Shown: piece after piece, positions 51,036 through 60,283 of the stretch | How positions within the stretch are numbered: position 1 is the stretch's first letter | Layout of the letters: every line of letters starts with the position of its first letter | DNA from: Polyangiaceae bacterium | GTDB taxonomy: Bacteria; Myxococcota_A; Polyangia; Polyangiales; Polyangiaceae | NCBI GenBank assembly: GCA_020633235.1 | Contig: JACKEA010000008.1 | Span: 1 to 64,000 of the forward strand | Length of the DNA: 64,000 nt | Direction of reading: 5' to 3' | Made by a program: the position numbers and the translations under genes | The notes under the pieces: generated by a model | The model's input: only the letters and a program-made list of their open reading frames with translations | The model's database searches: none | What the model was told of the DNA's origin: nothing

Positions 51036-51253
51036 GCGAGCCTCCGCGCGGCGAGAGCACGCACGACTCGTGCGAGCTCCGCAGCCAGGAGCTTTGCGCG
51101 CGCTGGGCGCTCGGCGTGGTTCAGGGAGTGAGCCAGCTCCAGCGCGCGCTTCGAAGGATCCAAGAGCGGCTCCGTGAGCTGGGTGTCGCGCCGCTCGAGT
51201 AGGTAGCTGGCGGCCACGAAGGCGCGGGAGAAGTCGTCGGAGTCGGGATTCAT
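51032..51253 (-). CDS. Small helical hypothetical protein in the FliH-like operon
   Basis: 73 residues from the ATG at 51253. Its start overlaps the MBL gene stop by 4 nt and its stop overlaps the FliH-like gene start by 4 nt, which is strong evidence that it is translated. The sequence is a pair of amphipathic helices (SRAFVAASYLLERRD, then ARAKLLAAELARVVRALAARR). It may bind one of its neighbours. No family recognised. Confidence 0.65.
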   Translation of the reverse strand: MNPDSDDFSRAFVAASYLLERRDTQLTEPLLDPSKRALELAHSLNHAERPARAKLLAAELARVVRALAARRLA

Positions 51254-52089
51254 GATGCGGCGGAGAACCTCTCGCCCTGGTCCTCTACCACGCCCTCGGA
51301 GATGAGCTTGTCGAGATGCGCCCGAAGGCTCATCAGGGCCCAGGGCCAAGCCGCCTTCGGAGTGTCGTCGTACACCAGCGGCAAGAGCTCCTCGGCCGAC
51401 GATCCGGGCGTGCGGCGCACGGCGCCGAGCACTTTGTCTTCCCGCATTTTGCGATGCGCGACGTAGTACGAGAAGAGCTGACCCGGGTCGTGGATGGGAC
51501 CGCCGTGAGCCGGCAGCGCGACCTTCGCGCCGAGACCTTCGAGCCGCTCGAGCTGCGCGAGGTACTGCCGCATGTCGCCATCGCCCGGGGCCACCAGGAT
51601 GGTGCCTTCGCTCGCCACCATGTCGCCCACCAGCAGCATGGAAAGGCGTCGCTCGAACAGGCACAAGTGTCCGGGAGCGTGGCCCGGAGTGTGGAGCACT
51701 TCCCATGCTTGCGGAGTAGGGCCCTGCAGCGTGAGCGCTTCGCCGTCTTCGAGCCGGCGATCCACGCGCACGTTCGAAAGCCGCTCCGCCGTCAGGGCGT
51801 GGGCCCACAGCGGCAGTCCCAGCTCCCGAGCGAAAAACTCCGCGCCGCCGGCGTGATCCGCGTGGTGGTGCGTGAGGAACAACGCGATCGGTCTGCGTCC
51901 GGTGCTCTCGAGCTCTCGAGCCCAGCCGAGCCACTCGCGCCGTTCGTCCTCGAAGGGCGTGGCCGGCTCCACCAAGATCACCTCACGCTCACCGAGGGCG
52001 TAGCTCTGGGTGTGAGTGGCGGGCGGAAGAGTCGGCGTGCGTGCCGCGAACGACTCCACGCCCGCCGCGATGGTCTGCGGCTTCGACAT
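51250..52089 (-). CDS. Metallo-beta-lactamase fold hydrolase, LACTB2-like
   Basis: 279 residues from the ATG at 52089. The metal motif THHHADHAGG, the later His in HTPGHAPGH, Asp in VGDMVASEG and a final His in PAHGGPI make a complete binuclear zinc site. The C-terminal winged-helix-like extension (after about 210) is that of LACTB2/CPSF-related and glyoxalase-like proteins, which suggests an RNase or thioester hydrolase. First gene of a four-gene coupled operon with small, FliH-like and S2P genes. Confidence 0.85.
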   Translation of the reverse strand: MSKPQTIAAGVESFAARTPTLPPATHTQSYALGEREVILVEPATPFEDERREWLGWARELESTGRRPIALFLTHHHADHAGGAEFFARELGLPLWAHALTAERLSNVRVDRRLEDGEALTLQGPTPQAWEVLHTPGHAPGHLCLFERRLSMLLVGDMVASEGTILVAPGDGDMRQYLAQLERLEGLGAKVALPAHGGPIHDPGQLFSYYVAHRKMREDKVLGAVRRTPGSSAEELLPLVYDDTPKAAWPWALMSLRAHLDKLISEGVVEDQGERFSAAS

Positions 52090-52117
52090 GACGCGACAGG
52101 ATAGCACTGGGCGCGAG

Positions 52118-53944
52118 TCAGTCGCGCCGAGGCGGAGCACCGTGAATGTCTTCGTAGAGCGCGTCCGCTTGCCGGCAGGAGTATTGGAGCGCGACCGCTG
52201 AAGCACGAGTAACCCAGGAGCGATCGGGAAGCGGCAGGCGCTTGAGACGAGCGCGAAGGAGCCGGAATGCGAGGTCTTGGCCGGCGTGACTCCCTTGACC
52301 CTCCGGGCCGATCTCGCCTTGCTCGAGGTCCACTAGCACTTCGTTGGCGACAGAGTCGAGAGGAGTGAGGGCGTCGACCAGTAGCTCCGCCTGCGGCCCC
52401 TTGGGGTTGTCGAGCGCCCAGGCAACCAAGTCCCGCGCGATCGGCTCCAGGTCCTTCGCCGCCAACAGCTGGAGCACCCAGCTCAGCTCATTGAAATCTG
52501 GTGCAGGCTGGAAGGTCTGGAGCCTCGCAAGTGCTGAAGCAATGACGGCTCGAGGCACCTTCAGCCCACGGTCCCGGAGGCTTTGCCAATCCTGGAGTGC
52601 CTTCCGCCGATAGATCGCAAGGTCATCCTGCAGTGCGGTAGCTATCGCAGACCACTGGCGCTGCGCGTCCTGCGCGTCCACGTTTGCACGTCGCCGCTCG
52701 ATGTCGTTTGCGAGCGTCACGCGAACGCGCATGCCTCCGGCGACTTCCTCGATGGACGGGTCCGGTAGACCCATCGCTCGCATCTCGTGCTGCATGCGAC
52801 GTGTGCCCTCTTGCGCAAGTCGCACCAAGTCGAGGTATTGCAGCGCGTGGCACAGGTTAGCGTTTCGTGGGTTGCTGTAGAGCTCGTCGATGGTTGCGGG
52901 TGACGAAAACGGCGGTGGCAAGCCGCCTGGGCTCTCGACTTCCAGCCGGTCGTCAAACATGCGCACGAAGACCGAAGCGTTCTTGATGCTGTAGGAGCGA
53001 TGAATGAGCGCGTTGACCACTGCCTCCTCCCAAGCCGCCTCGGGATACTCTTGGTCCCGGCGAAACGTGCCGTCCTTCCCAAGTCGGTCGAACTCGCGGA
53101 CTTGTGTGCGAAAGAACTCGCGGAACTTCTCGACGATGCGCGGGATCGGTCCTTCGAACCACTGATCCTTGACTACGTTTCGCTCACTACCGAATCGTTC
53201 CTCGGCGCCGTCGAATCGCAAAAAGCGTAGGCGGGCACCAGGCAGAACCGTCGTTGGATCACGGCCCAGCGCAAGCACCCCACCAAACGTCAAGTACTCG
53301 ACCCCATCGCGTCTCGCGAGCAGCTTTCGGTTCCTGAGCGCATCGTCGCGAGACTGGTCTAGCTTGAGGCCGTTTCGCTCGCGAAGTGCTCGTAGGAAGG
53401 AGTCGACTAGAGCATCGTCAAGCACGTCGTCCGAGAGCGGCAGTGCTGGGCGGTCCTCAAAGGCCCGCTCGCCGCGGGCAAAGCGCAATTCCTCGATCTC
53501 TTCTGCACCGAGTTCCCGAGTGCTGGAGCCGACGCGGCGGAAAGCCTTGCCATTCGCGAGACGCACAACGCGATCGGGCTGGCATCCAACATAGATGTAG
53601 AGAAGCTCCTCGCTGCCGGCGTCGACGAACCGATGTTCGTAGGGGCAGTCGGAGAGCATGTTGTCCAGATTCGCGAGCAGCTGGTTGGTGGCATCACGTC
53701 GGGAGGAAAGCCCCGCGATGCTACCGTCGGGCCCGACGCCGATGACGATCAGCCCACCTTCACCATTGGCGAACGCGGAGACCTGCCGCGCAAGCTCACG
53801 GGGGTCAGTCCAGCGCTTTCGTTCCACCCATTGGCTCTCGACCTCGCTGTCGGGTTTCGCGAGCCAGCTGGTGTCATCGCTGTCGTACAGGGAACGTGCT
53901 TTCACGGTCGCGTCCAGCCTAGTCCAGGCGGAGCTGGCACGCAC
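52118..53944 (-). CDS. AlbA_2/Schlafen-type ATP-binding regulator
   Basis: 608 residues. The N-terminal AlbA_2 (Schlafen) domain (about 30-160) has SQWVERKRWTDPRELARQVSAFANGEGG. The middle region has a GHKL-like HATPase_c_4 domain (about 280-400) with EAVVNALIHRSYS and VRMFDDRLEVESPGGL. The C-terminal 180 residues are helical. Members act as DNA-binding regulators and some appear in defence islands. Here it stands alone. GC is a little lower than average, suggesting possible transfer. Confidence 0.8.
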   Translation of the reverse strand: MRASSAWTRLDATVKARSLYDSDDTSWLAKPDSEVESQWVERKRWTDPRELARQVSAFANGEGGLIVIGVGPDGSIAGLSSRRDATNQLLANLDNMLSDCPYEHRFVDAGSEELLYIYVGCQPDRVVRLANGKAFRRVGSSTRELGAEEIEELRFARGERAFEDRPALPLSDDVLDDALVDSFLRALRERNGLKLDQSRDDALRNRKLLARRDGVEYLTFGGVLALGRDPTTVLPGARLRFLRFDGAEERFGSERNVVKDQWFEGPIPRIVEKFREFFRTQVREFDRLGKDGTFRRDQEYPEAAWEEAVVNALIHRSYSIKNASVFVRMFDDRLEVESPGGLPPPFSSPATIDELYSNPRNANLCHALQYLDLVRLAQEGTRRMQHEMRAMGLPDPSIEEVAGGMRVRVTLANDIERRRANVDAQDAQRQWSAIATALQDDLAIYRRKALQDWQSLRDRGLKVPRAVIASALARLQTFQPAPDFNELSWVLQLLAAKDLEPIARDLVAWALDNPKGPQAELLVDALTPLDSVANEVLVDLEQGEIGPEGQGSHAGQDLAFRLLRARLKRLPLPDRSWVTRASAVALQYSCRQADALYEDIHGAPPRRD

Positions 53945-54044
53945 CCGCCCAACTACGCTCGCGAGTCGCGCTAGTCCCGGGTGCGGATTTCGTGTCCCGG
54001 GGAACCTGCGGTCATCTTGACGCGCATGACGTCATGCCCGCGAT

Positions 54045-54112
54045 GGCTTCCGCGGCGAACCGACAAGAAGACCTGACCACGGATCCCAGGTTTGTTGGCT
54101 CGCCGCGGAAAC
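54045..54112. repeat. Interspersed repeat, class A, inverted pair facing outwards
   Basis: Reverse copy 54045-54066 and forward copy 54092-54112, 25 bp apart, in the 209-bp gap before the lipoprotein gene. Both carry a T for C change in the middle of the core. Confidence 0.75.
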
Positions 54113-54153
54113 GGCAGGAAGAGCGACCACGTGGACGGCGTACAGGGGACGCC

Positions 54154-55071
54154 ATGTCATCTCGCCTCGCCGCGTTCGTGCTTTTCGCTGCTTGCGCCTG
54201 CAATTCGAACAAGCCCGTGCCCGGGGAGGCAACGAGCGCGCCCGCGGCGAGCGCCTCGCCCCAGGAGTCGGGTGCCTTCGAGCTGCCCGGCGTGCTCGCG
54301 GTGGAGGGCGGAACGCGCGCGGTGAAGTTTCGCTACGCCGTGGCGGCCAAGCGCCCCTACAGCGAAGCTCTGACGATATTGGTTTCGACGCACCCTCGCA
54401 GCTGCAAGGACCTGGAAGGCGGCTATTCGCTGTCCCAGGACGAAACGGTGTTTCGCTTCATCGTGGCGCCATCGCTGAAAGGCAAAGAGTGGGGCATGGT
54501 GGAGACCTACTACGCCTCCACGAGCTCCCTAGGTGGCGTTCCGTCCGGAACACCCGTGGCCCAGAGCGATCCGAAGAAGCCCGTGCGGCTCAGCATCGAC
54601 AAGGAGCTGCGAGGCTGGGGTGGCGCGACGCTCACCGTGAAGGGGGACGTGGTGGCGGAGGGCTGCGGTGAGGTGGCGGAGCGCATCGTGGGTCCGGCGG
54701 CGCCAGGGCCCGCACGACCACAGAAGGACCTGAGCTTCAGCGTCGGAGGGCAGCAGCAGACCGTGCGCGCGGCCCTGTACGACACCGCGCACAAGAGGCT
54801 CGTTCTGTCGACGTCGCCGCTGTCCTGCCGCGGTGCCTACAGCTACGCGGACGTGGCGCTGCTGCTCGACACCGACGGCGGGGAGGCGAACTTACAGGGC
54901 CTGCGTGTGGGCAGCATCACCGGGCAGACGCTGTCACCCAAGGCGAAGATCGCCCTGGGCAAGCCCGAAAACGGTCGCGTCAGCGCGAAGATCGAAAAGC
55001 TCAGCTTCGAGAAGGAGGGTCTCGTGGCCGAGCTCTCCGGGACTGCGGATCTAGAGGTGTGTGAAGACTGA
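54154..55071 (+). CDS. Lipoprotein with duplicated beta domain
   Basis: 305 residues from the ATG at 54154. The lipoprotein signal ends at LFAACACN. After an Ala/Ser linker, two domains of about 120 residues each have a similar layout: a Cys near the start (HPRSCKDL and SPLSCRGAYSY), beta strands, a Gly-rich turn and a Cys near the end (AEGCGEV and LEVCED). This suggests an internal duplication with one disulfide per domain. Function unknown. It converges with the barrel gene at 55074 with 2 bp between stops. Confidence 0.65.
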   Translation: MSSRLAAFVLFAACACNSNKPVPGEATSAPAASASPQESGAFELPGVLAVEGGTRAVKFRYAVAAKRPYSEALTILVSTHPRSCKDLEGGYSLSQDETVFRFIVAPSLKGKEWGMVETYYASTSSLGGVPSGTPVAQSDPKKPVRLSIDKELRGWGGATLTVKGDVVAEGCGEVAERIVGPAAPGPARPQKDLSFSVGGQQQTVRAALYDTAHKRLVLSTSPLSCRGAYSYADVALLLDTDGGEANLQGLRVGSITGQTLSPKAKIALGKPENGRVSAKIEKLSFEKEGLVAELSGTADLEVCED

Positions 55072-55073
55072 GC

Positions 55074-55685
55074 TCACAGGCGCATGCCGGCGAAGCCGAA
55101 GAGCGCGAAGTGATCGAAGTCGGAGTTGTCGTCGAGAGGCACCACGAAACGCGCGTCGCCGCCGGCGAAGAAGCTGTCCGACAGCGGCGCGATGAGAGCG
55201 ACGCCAGGGGCGACGTACATGCGACTGTCCGTATCGCAGGTGCTGCCGACGCAACCGCGAGCGGTACCCACGCCAAAGCCGCCGTAGGGGCGGAGCAGCA
55301 CGGGGCCTGCGGCAAAGTCGTAGCCTGCCTCGCCGCCGAAGTACCAGATGTTCACGGAGACGTCGGAGCCTCCGAGGGCGCCGGCGGAGCGACTCTCGCC
55401 GAAGTGGTAGACGAAGGTGCCGCCCAGATACAGCCGCGACAGCGAAACGCCCGCGCGCGCTCCGGCGCCCAGCTTCACGCCGTCCTCGAAGCCGTTGCCG
55501 AGCAGCGCGGCAGCGGACCAGCCGTCTCCAGCGGCGGTGGACGCATCGCTGTCTTGGGTGGATGGCGTGTCCTTCTTGGCGGGCGCCTCCGGGAGCGGTT
55601 CGATGGACGCGGACTGAGCGAAGCTCGGGATGGTGGCGAGGGACAGGCTCGCGATGGCGAGGGAAGCAAGCAGGTTGGAATGCAT
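55074..55685 (-). CDS. Outer-membrane beta-barrel protein
   Basis: 203 residues from the ATG at 55685. The signal peptide ends near IPSFAQS. The mature part alternates amphipathic strands with short turns (AGVSLSRLYLGGTFVYHFGES, VNIWYFGGEAGYDF) and ends in GFAGMRL. Strand count is about eight, like small OmpX/OmpW-type barrels. Asp and Gly-rich loops include one Cys pair (GCVGSTC). Function unknown. Confidence 0.7.
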   Translation of the reverse strand: MHSNLLASLAIASLSLATIPSFAQSASIEPLPEAPAKKDTPSTQDSDASTAAGDGWSAAALLGNGFEDGVKLGAGARAGVSLSRLYLGGTFVYHFGESRSAGALGGSDVSVNIWYFGGEAGYDFAAGPVLLRPYGGFGVGTARGCVGSTCDTDSRMYVAPGVALIAPLSDSFFAGGDARFVVPLDDNSDFDHFALFGFAGMRL

Positions 55686-55824
55686 GGCGGATCTCCGGCT
55701 GTGAGCACGGAACCGCTCCGCGCTCACGTGCTCCTTGGCAACTCGCATTCCATGAAGATCCCCCGAGAATTCGTGGGAATGGTGGCGGGCCCAAGCCGGC
55801 CACTGGCGGGGTGCTACCGGCCGC

Positions 55825-57060
55825 TCACACCGGCAGACACGGGTTCTTGATGCACTCGCAGAACCCGCCCAAGCACTTGTAGCCCGGCTCGCAGATGCCA
55901 CAGCTGATGCTGCCACCGCAGCCGTCCGGCTCGCTGCCGCATTCGTTGCTCGTGCAGTACGGCTTCGGCGTGCAGCCGCATACGTTGCTGGTGCCGCCGC
56001 CGCCGCAGGTCTCGGGCGCCGTGCAGGTGCCGCAGCTCATGCTCTGGCCGCAGCCGTTGGTCACCGTGCCGCAGTTCTTGCCCGAGCAGGGATTGCCCGC
56101 AGAGCAGCCACACACGTTGCTGGTGCCGCCGCCCCCGCAGGTGTTCGAGCCACTGCAGGTGCCGCAGTTGATGGTCCCACCGCAACCGTTGCCCACGTTG
56201 CCGCAGTTCTTCCCGAGGTCTGCGCAGGTGTTGGGCGTGCAGCCGCACTCGCTCGCCACGCCGCCGCCGCCGCAGGTCTCGGGCGCCGTGCAAGTGCCGC
56301 AGTTGATGGTCTTGCCGCAACCGTCGCTCACGTCGCCGCAGCCAGCGCCCGGGTCGCCGCACACCTTCGGTACGCAAGAAGAGCCGCCGCACTTGTTGGG
56401 CCCCGCGCCGCCGCAGATCTGCGTGCCGCTGCAGGTGCCGCATTCCAAGACGCTGCCGCAGCCATCGGGCACCGAGCCGCACTCGGCTCCGATCGTGGCG
56501 CATGTGGCCGGTGTGCAGCCGCAGGAGTTGTCGCTGCACTTCTCTCCCGCTGCGCACACACCGCAGGAGAGCGTGTTGCCGCAGCCGTCGTCGATCGTGC
56601 CGCAGGTGGCGCCGAGCTCCGTGCAGGTCTTGGGCGTACAGCCGCAGACGTTCGCCACGCCACCCCCGCCGCAGCTGTTGGAGCCGCTGCAGCTCCCGCA
56701 GTCCAAGACACCACTGCAACCATCGCTGATGGTGCCGCAGTTGGCTCCCACGGCCGCGCAGGTCACGGGCGTGCACTGCGTCGTGCCGCACTTGTAGGGG
56801 CCGCCGCCGCCGCAGAAGTCATCCCCAGTGCAGCTGCCGCAGGAGAGCACGCCACCACAGGGGTCTGCGATGTCCCCGCATTCCGCGGCCAGGCCGATGC
56901 AGCTCGCGCTGCAGCCGTTGCCGCCGTCACTCCCAGCCTGACCCGCGCTGCCGGCGTCCACGTTCGCGTTCTCCTTGAGGTCATCCAAGGAGGTGAGCGA
57001 ACAGGCACCAAACAACGCCAAGGCGCATGCCGCCGCGGAGATCCGAGCGAGCCAGGCCAT
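55825..57060 (-). CDS. Cysteine-repeat lipoprotein, eight units of another type
   Basis: 411 residues from the ATG at 57060. The lipoprotein signal ends at LALFGACSL. After a short Gly/Asp linker come eight tandem units of 38-48 residues with the pattern TPxTCxxxGxxCGxxxDGCGxxxxCGxC, then CGGGGxxNxCGC. Each has about eight Cys. It is a different repeat from the lipoprotein at 16863-17807. Probably a surface stalk or adhesin. Confidence 0.75.
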   Translation of the reverse strand: MAWLARISAAACALALFGACSLTSLDDLKENANVDAGSAGQAGSDGGNGCSASCIGLAAECGDIADPCGGVLSCGSCTGDDFCGGGGPYKCGTTQCTPVTCAAVGANCGTISDGCSGVLDCGSCSGSNSCGGGGVANVCGCTPKTCTELGATCGTIDDGCGNTLSCGVCAAGEKCSDNSCGCTPATCATIGAECGSVPDGCGSVLECGTCSGTQICGGAGPNKCGGSSCVPKVCGDPGAGCGDVSDGCGKTINCGTCTAPETCGGGGVASECGCTPNTCADLGKNCGNVGNGCGGTINCGTCSGSNTCGGGGTSNVCGCSAGNPCSGKNCGTVTNGCGQSMSCGTCTAPETCGGGGTSNVCGCTPKPYCTSNECGSEPDGCGGSISCGICEPGYKCLGGFCECIKNPCLPV

Positions 57061-57119
57061 CCCGCGAGTATAGCCCAAACTCGGGGACGGCCCGGCGTCG
57101 CACCCACAGTGTGGGTGGC

Positions 57120-57695
57120 TCAGAAGTCGCGAGCCTTGCGCGTGAACGCTTCTTCCACCTGCTTGCGCGCGGCTGCGGAAATTGGACGTGGCGTCACCAC
57201 ACCGACCGTGAGTCGTTCGGTTTCGTTCAGGGCGACACGCAAACCGAGCAGCCAGGTCTTGTCCCGTTCGATGCTCATGGACTGCGAGCCGCCCGGGCTC
57301 ATGTGATCCGCTTGCTCGAAGGCGATCAAGAGGCGCGCGCCGATCTCGTCGATCTCTTCTTGGGGCAGGAGCCCCCGGCTGCCGACGATCAGGCCTCGCG
57401 CGTCCACCACGAAGGCAGCGTCTGCGTCGTAGGCGTCGATGCACCAGTCGAGGAGCTTGGCCCAGCCTGGGGAGCCCATCATCTCGGGCGACCAGGGCAC
57501 TGGTTCGGTGGCCTCCGCGGGCTCCGAAGCCGCCGCTACGGGCGCTCCCATGCGCAGTCGATCCAGCGAAAAGCGCACGAAGCCGCTGGGCTCGTTGCTG
57601 GCTGCTCGGGGCTTGGGTGCACGTTTGGTGAGACGACCGGCGATGGCGCCGGCCCCGCCCAAATCATAGGAGCTGCCGCGCGGGTCGTTCGACAT
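57120..57695 (-). CDS. Roadblock/LC7-like protein, end of the signalling operon
   Basis: 191 residues. The N-terminal 75 residues are low-complexity. The rest (about 80-190) has a helix, a beta hairpin AAFVVDARGLIVGSRG, and another helix and sheet, like the roadblock fold of MglB. The start overlaps the ParA-like gene by 32 bp, so translation is coupled. In myxobacteria roadblock proteins act as GTPase-activating or scaffolding factors. Similarity is moderate. Confidence 0.65.
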   Translation of the reverse strand: MSNDPRGSSYDLGGAGAIAGRLTKRAPKPRAASNEPSGFVRFSLDRLRMGAPVAAASEPAEATEPVPWSPEMMGSPGWAKLLDWCIDAYDADAAFVVDARGLIVGSRGLLPQEEIDEIGARLLIAFEQADHMSPGGSQSMSIERDKTWLLGLRVALNETERLTVGVVTPRPISAAARKQVEEAFTRKARDF

Positions 57696-58479
57696 ACTGC
57701 TCCTCCTCTCCGCCGAGGTCGGCCATCAGACTCTGGACTTCCGTGGCCAACATCCCGAAGCGGTTGGCTTCCGGCGATGGCTTCCCGCCCAGGTAGGCCA
57801 GGGGGAGCCCCGCTTCGCTGGCCTTGGCAAACACGTCGGCCCGCGGGATCACGGTCTCGAGAACGCCACCCAGCTCGCGCCAGGCAGTGATCAACACGTT
57901 GAGGGACGCCTCGTTCTGACGCTCCACCATGGTGGGCAGGATGCCGAGCAGCTGGAGGTTGGGGTTCTCCTTTCCCTTCACGTGCTCGATCACCCGGAGC
58001 ATCTGGCCGATGGACCGAAGCGAGAGCGGCTCGCCCTGCACGGGAACCAGTGCAAAGTGACTCACGGCGAGAGCCGCGCGAGTGGGCATACCCACGCCGG
58101 AGGGCGTGTCCAGGATCACCACATCGAAAGGCTTCTCCACGGCTTCGAGGGCTTCTGCCAGCACGCCGGGGCGCAGCAGCGCTTGCTCGAACTCACAGGC
58201 ATCCACGGCGTCCAGCCGCCCACGCGGCAACAGGGACAGCATGGCGAGCTTGGTTTCCAGCACCGCCTCGCCGGGCGAGCAGGCGCCCATCAGCACGTCC
58301 GCGAGCCCCACGAGATCCGTGTCGCCCCGGCTCAAGGAGTGGCCGATGCCTCCCTGGGGATCGAGGTCCACGAGCAAAGTGCGAGTACCTCGTTCTGCCA
58401 TGGACAGAGCAAGGTTCAGGCTGATGGTCGTCTTGCCTGTACCGCCCTTCTGGCTCGAGATGGCGATCCGCCTGGTCAT
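57664..58479 (-). CDS. ParA-family ATPase
   Basis: 271 residues. The deviant Walker A SQKGGTGKTT is at 8-17, with the signature Lys. LLVDLDPQGG and VVILDTPSGVG are the A' and B motifs. It is not next to parB or an origin, so it is a positioning-type ParA (MinD/ParA-like), as used for placement of protein complexes. Its stop region overlaps the roadblock-like gene, and it starts 13 bp after the receiver protein gene. Confidence 0.9.
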   Translation of the reverse strand: MTRRIAISSQKGGTGKTTISLNLALSMAERGTRTLLVDLDPQGGIGHSLSRGDTDLVGLADVLMGACSPGEAVLETKLAMLSLLPRGRLDAVDACEFEQALLRPGVLAEALEAVEKPFDVVILDTPSGVGMPTRAALAVSHFALVPVQGEPLSLRSIGQMLRVIEHVKGKENPNLQLLGILPTMVERQNEASLNVLITAWRELGGVLETVIPRADVFAKASEAGLPLAYLGGKPSPEANRFGMLATEVQSLMADLGGEEEQYVERPARQLL

Positions 58480-58492
58480 AGATTCATCTCCT

Positions 58493-59506
58493 TCACTCCT
58501 GGTTGCCGTAGCCCATCTCGTGTAGCCGCTCGAGGTTGGCCTTCACGAGGGGGTGCTCCGGTTGAATGGCAAGTGCCGCTTCGAAGGCGGCGAGGGCCGT
58601 TTCGTAATCCTTCTTGAGCAGTGCGCTCACACCGCGGTCCAACTGGCGACCGAAAGCGTCGTCCACGATGCTCGACGCCTCGCTGGGAGGAGCGGGTTGA
58701 GCGGCACTGGTGGGCGGAAACGTTTCGGCGAAGTTGAACTCGTCTTCCTCGCTCAAGAGCTCCATGCGGGGAGGCCGGCTGGAGAGGTTCGTCGCGCGCT
58801 CGACGTGGGAGCTGCCACCGGCGTCACGGTTCTGTTCGTCCATCATCCGCGCGGTGTCCATCAACAGACCTTCCGCCGTGCCTTGTAGCGTGCGCGGGCC
58901 CAACTCGCCGGTCAGATTTCGGCAGCGGACGTGCGCCCCCGTGCGCCAGGCCAGCTGGGCGAAGGCCTCGATGCCGGTGAGGGCCCCGAGCTCCGCGCTC
59001 CACACCTCGCCGCCGTGCACCACCACGCTGCCCTTCTCGCCGTCGCCCCACTGAGCTTCAATCACCAGGGTGCGACGCCCCATGCCCGCGAGCTGGAGGA
59101 AGTCCGGTACGGAGAACGGCTCTTCTTCTTCGTCCTCGTCCCGGGCCGCGAGCTTGTCGTTGATGACCCTGCGCAGCTCTTCGAGCGCGATGGGTTTCTC
59201 CAAGACTTCGATGTTCGCGTGCTGGGGGATCTGCGCGCCGTAGGCCTTGAGGTAGGCCGACACGTAGACGATGGGAATGGACAGACCGCGCTTGCCCAGC
59301 TCGCCCAGGAGCTCGATCCCAGTGCGGCCGGGCAAGTCGATGTCCGATATGATGATGTCCGGGGCGCCCTTGTCGATCAGCGAAAGCGCTTGGTCGACGC
59401 TACCCGCATCGCGCACTTCCATGCCACTCGTCTTGGACAGGCCGTGCGCGAGCGAGGCCCGAAGTACCGTTTCGTCTTCGACGATGAGCACTCGGGCCAT
59501 GTCCAT
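58493..59506 (-). CDS. Response regulator: receiver, DUF4388-like and TPR
   Basis: 337 residues from the ATG at 59506, one base of which is shared with the stop of the upstream gene. The receiver domain (about 4-120) has phosphoacceptor Asp55 in IIISDIDLP and a conserved Lys in LEKPI. A DUF4388-like module (about 135-220) follows, then an acidic/Pro linker and a C-terminal TPR pair (SALLKKDYETALAAFEAAL). There is no DNA-binding domain, so output is through protein contacts, perhaps with the ParA-like ATPase. Confidence 0.85.
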   Translation of the reverse strand: MDMARVLIVEDETVLRASLAHGLSKTSGMEVRDAGSVDQALSLIDKGAPDIIISDIDLPGRTGIELLGELGKRGLSIPIVYVSAYLKAYGAQIPQHANIEVLEKPIALEELRRVINDKLAARDEDEEEEPFSVPDFLQLAGMGRRTLVIEAQWGDGEKGSVVVHGGEVWSAELGALTGIEAFAQLAWRTGAHVRCRNLTGELGPRTLQGTAEGLLMDTARMMDEQNRDAGGSSHVERATNLSSRPPRMELLSEEDEFNFAETFPPTSAAQPAPPSEASSIVDDAFGRQLDRGVSALLKKDYETALAAFEAALAIQPEHPLVKANLERLHEMGYGNQE

Positions 59507-60264
59507 CACCGCGTGGGAAGCTGGAAGGACTCGGGCAGGAGATCCACGCCGCATTGGAGATTCGCGCACCAGTCGATGAACCGGTCGCACATCTCCTTGC
59601 CTTTGAAGAAGGCACCGTGCTGCGGCGCAATGGTCTCGATGTCGAGCTGGCGTACCATGTTGGCCCAGGCCCGCATGGCTGCGCCGCCGGACATGTAGCG
59701 CTTGTGGAAGCCCTCCATGCTGGGCAGATGCGCGTCGAAATCCGAGACCTCGCGGTACTCGATGCCCACGGACGCTCCCAGATCACCGGAGTAGAGGATG
59801 CGCGACGTCGGGTCGTACACCTGGAAGTTACCCGCGGAGTGCAGGTAGTGGGCCGGCAGGATCAAGAGATCGGAGCCGCCCAGGTCCAGTACCAGTCCGC
59901 CGTCGTCGATGCCCTTCAGCCGGTGCTCCACCAAGTGGTCGAGGCCGAAGTGCGGGATGAACCTGAGCCAGAGCTTGGAGGCGTAGGCTTCCGCATCCGT
60001 GGTCATCAGCCAGCCATTGGCGGCGGCGACGATGTCGGGATCTTGATGCGACAGGAACACGTACTTCAGCTGCGCCTTGCCCAGGCACGCGCGAGTCTCC
60101 GCAAAGACGCGGTTGTAGACCTTGTGCCCACCGGGATCGAGCAGCATGCCGGACTCGCCGTGGACGATCAGGTGTTGGTTCGCTTGCACCGCGAGCCCGC
60201 CGCTGAAGTCCTCCAGCAAGAGGTTCTTGTGATTGCCGTTGTCGAAGAGTGCCAAAGTGCTCAT
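59506..60264 (-). CDS. Diiron-binding MBL-fold protein, ODP/flavodiiron-like
   Basis: 252 residues. Where zinc MBLs have HxHxDH, this reads HQDPD at 73-77, as in oxygen-binding diiron proteins (ODP) and near flavodiiron proteins (HxExD). Later ligands are likely HYLHSAGN, Asp in YSGDLG and His in APQHGAF. It has no flavodoxin domain. ODPs in spirochaetes bind oxygen and feed chemotaxis signalling. Here it is embedded among a kinase, a roadblock protein and a receiver, so an oxygen or redox input is a reasonable inference. Confidence 0.75.
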   Translation of the reverse strand: MSTLALFDNGNHKNLLLEDFSGGLAVQANQHLIVHGESGMLLDPGGHKVYNRVFAETRACLGKAQLKYVFLSHQDPDIVAAANGWLMTTDAEAYASKLWLRFIPHFGLDHLVEHRLKGIDDGGLVLDLGGSDLLILPAHYLHSAGNFQVYDPTSRILYSGDLGASVGIEYREVSDFDAHLPSMEGFHKRYMSGGAAMRAWANMVRQLDIETIAPQHGAFFKGKEMCDRFIDWCANLQCGVDLLPESFQLPTR

Positions 60265-60283
60265 TTTCGTCCCTCCGCGGCGC

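Noticed and set aside
52118..53944. Part of a defence island
   Set aside because: The AlbA_2 regulator has no adjacent nuclease, helicase or other defence gene.
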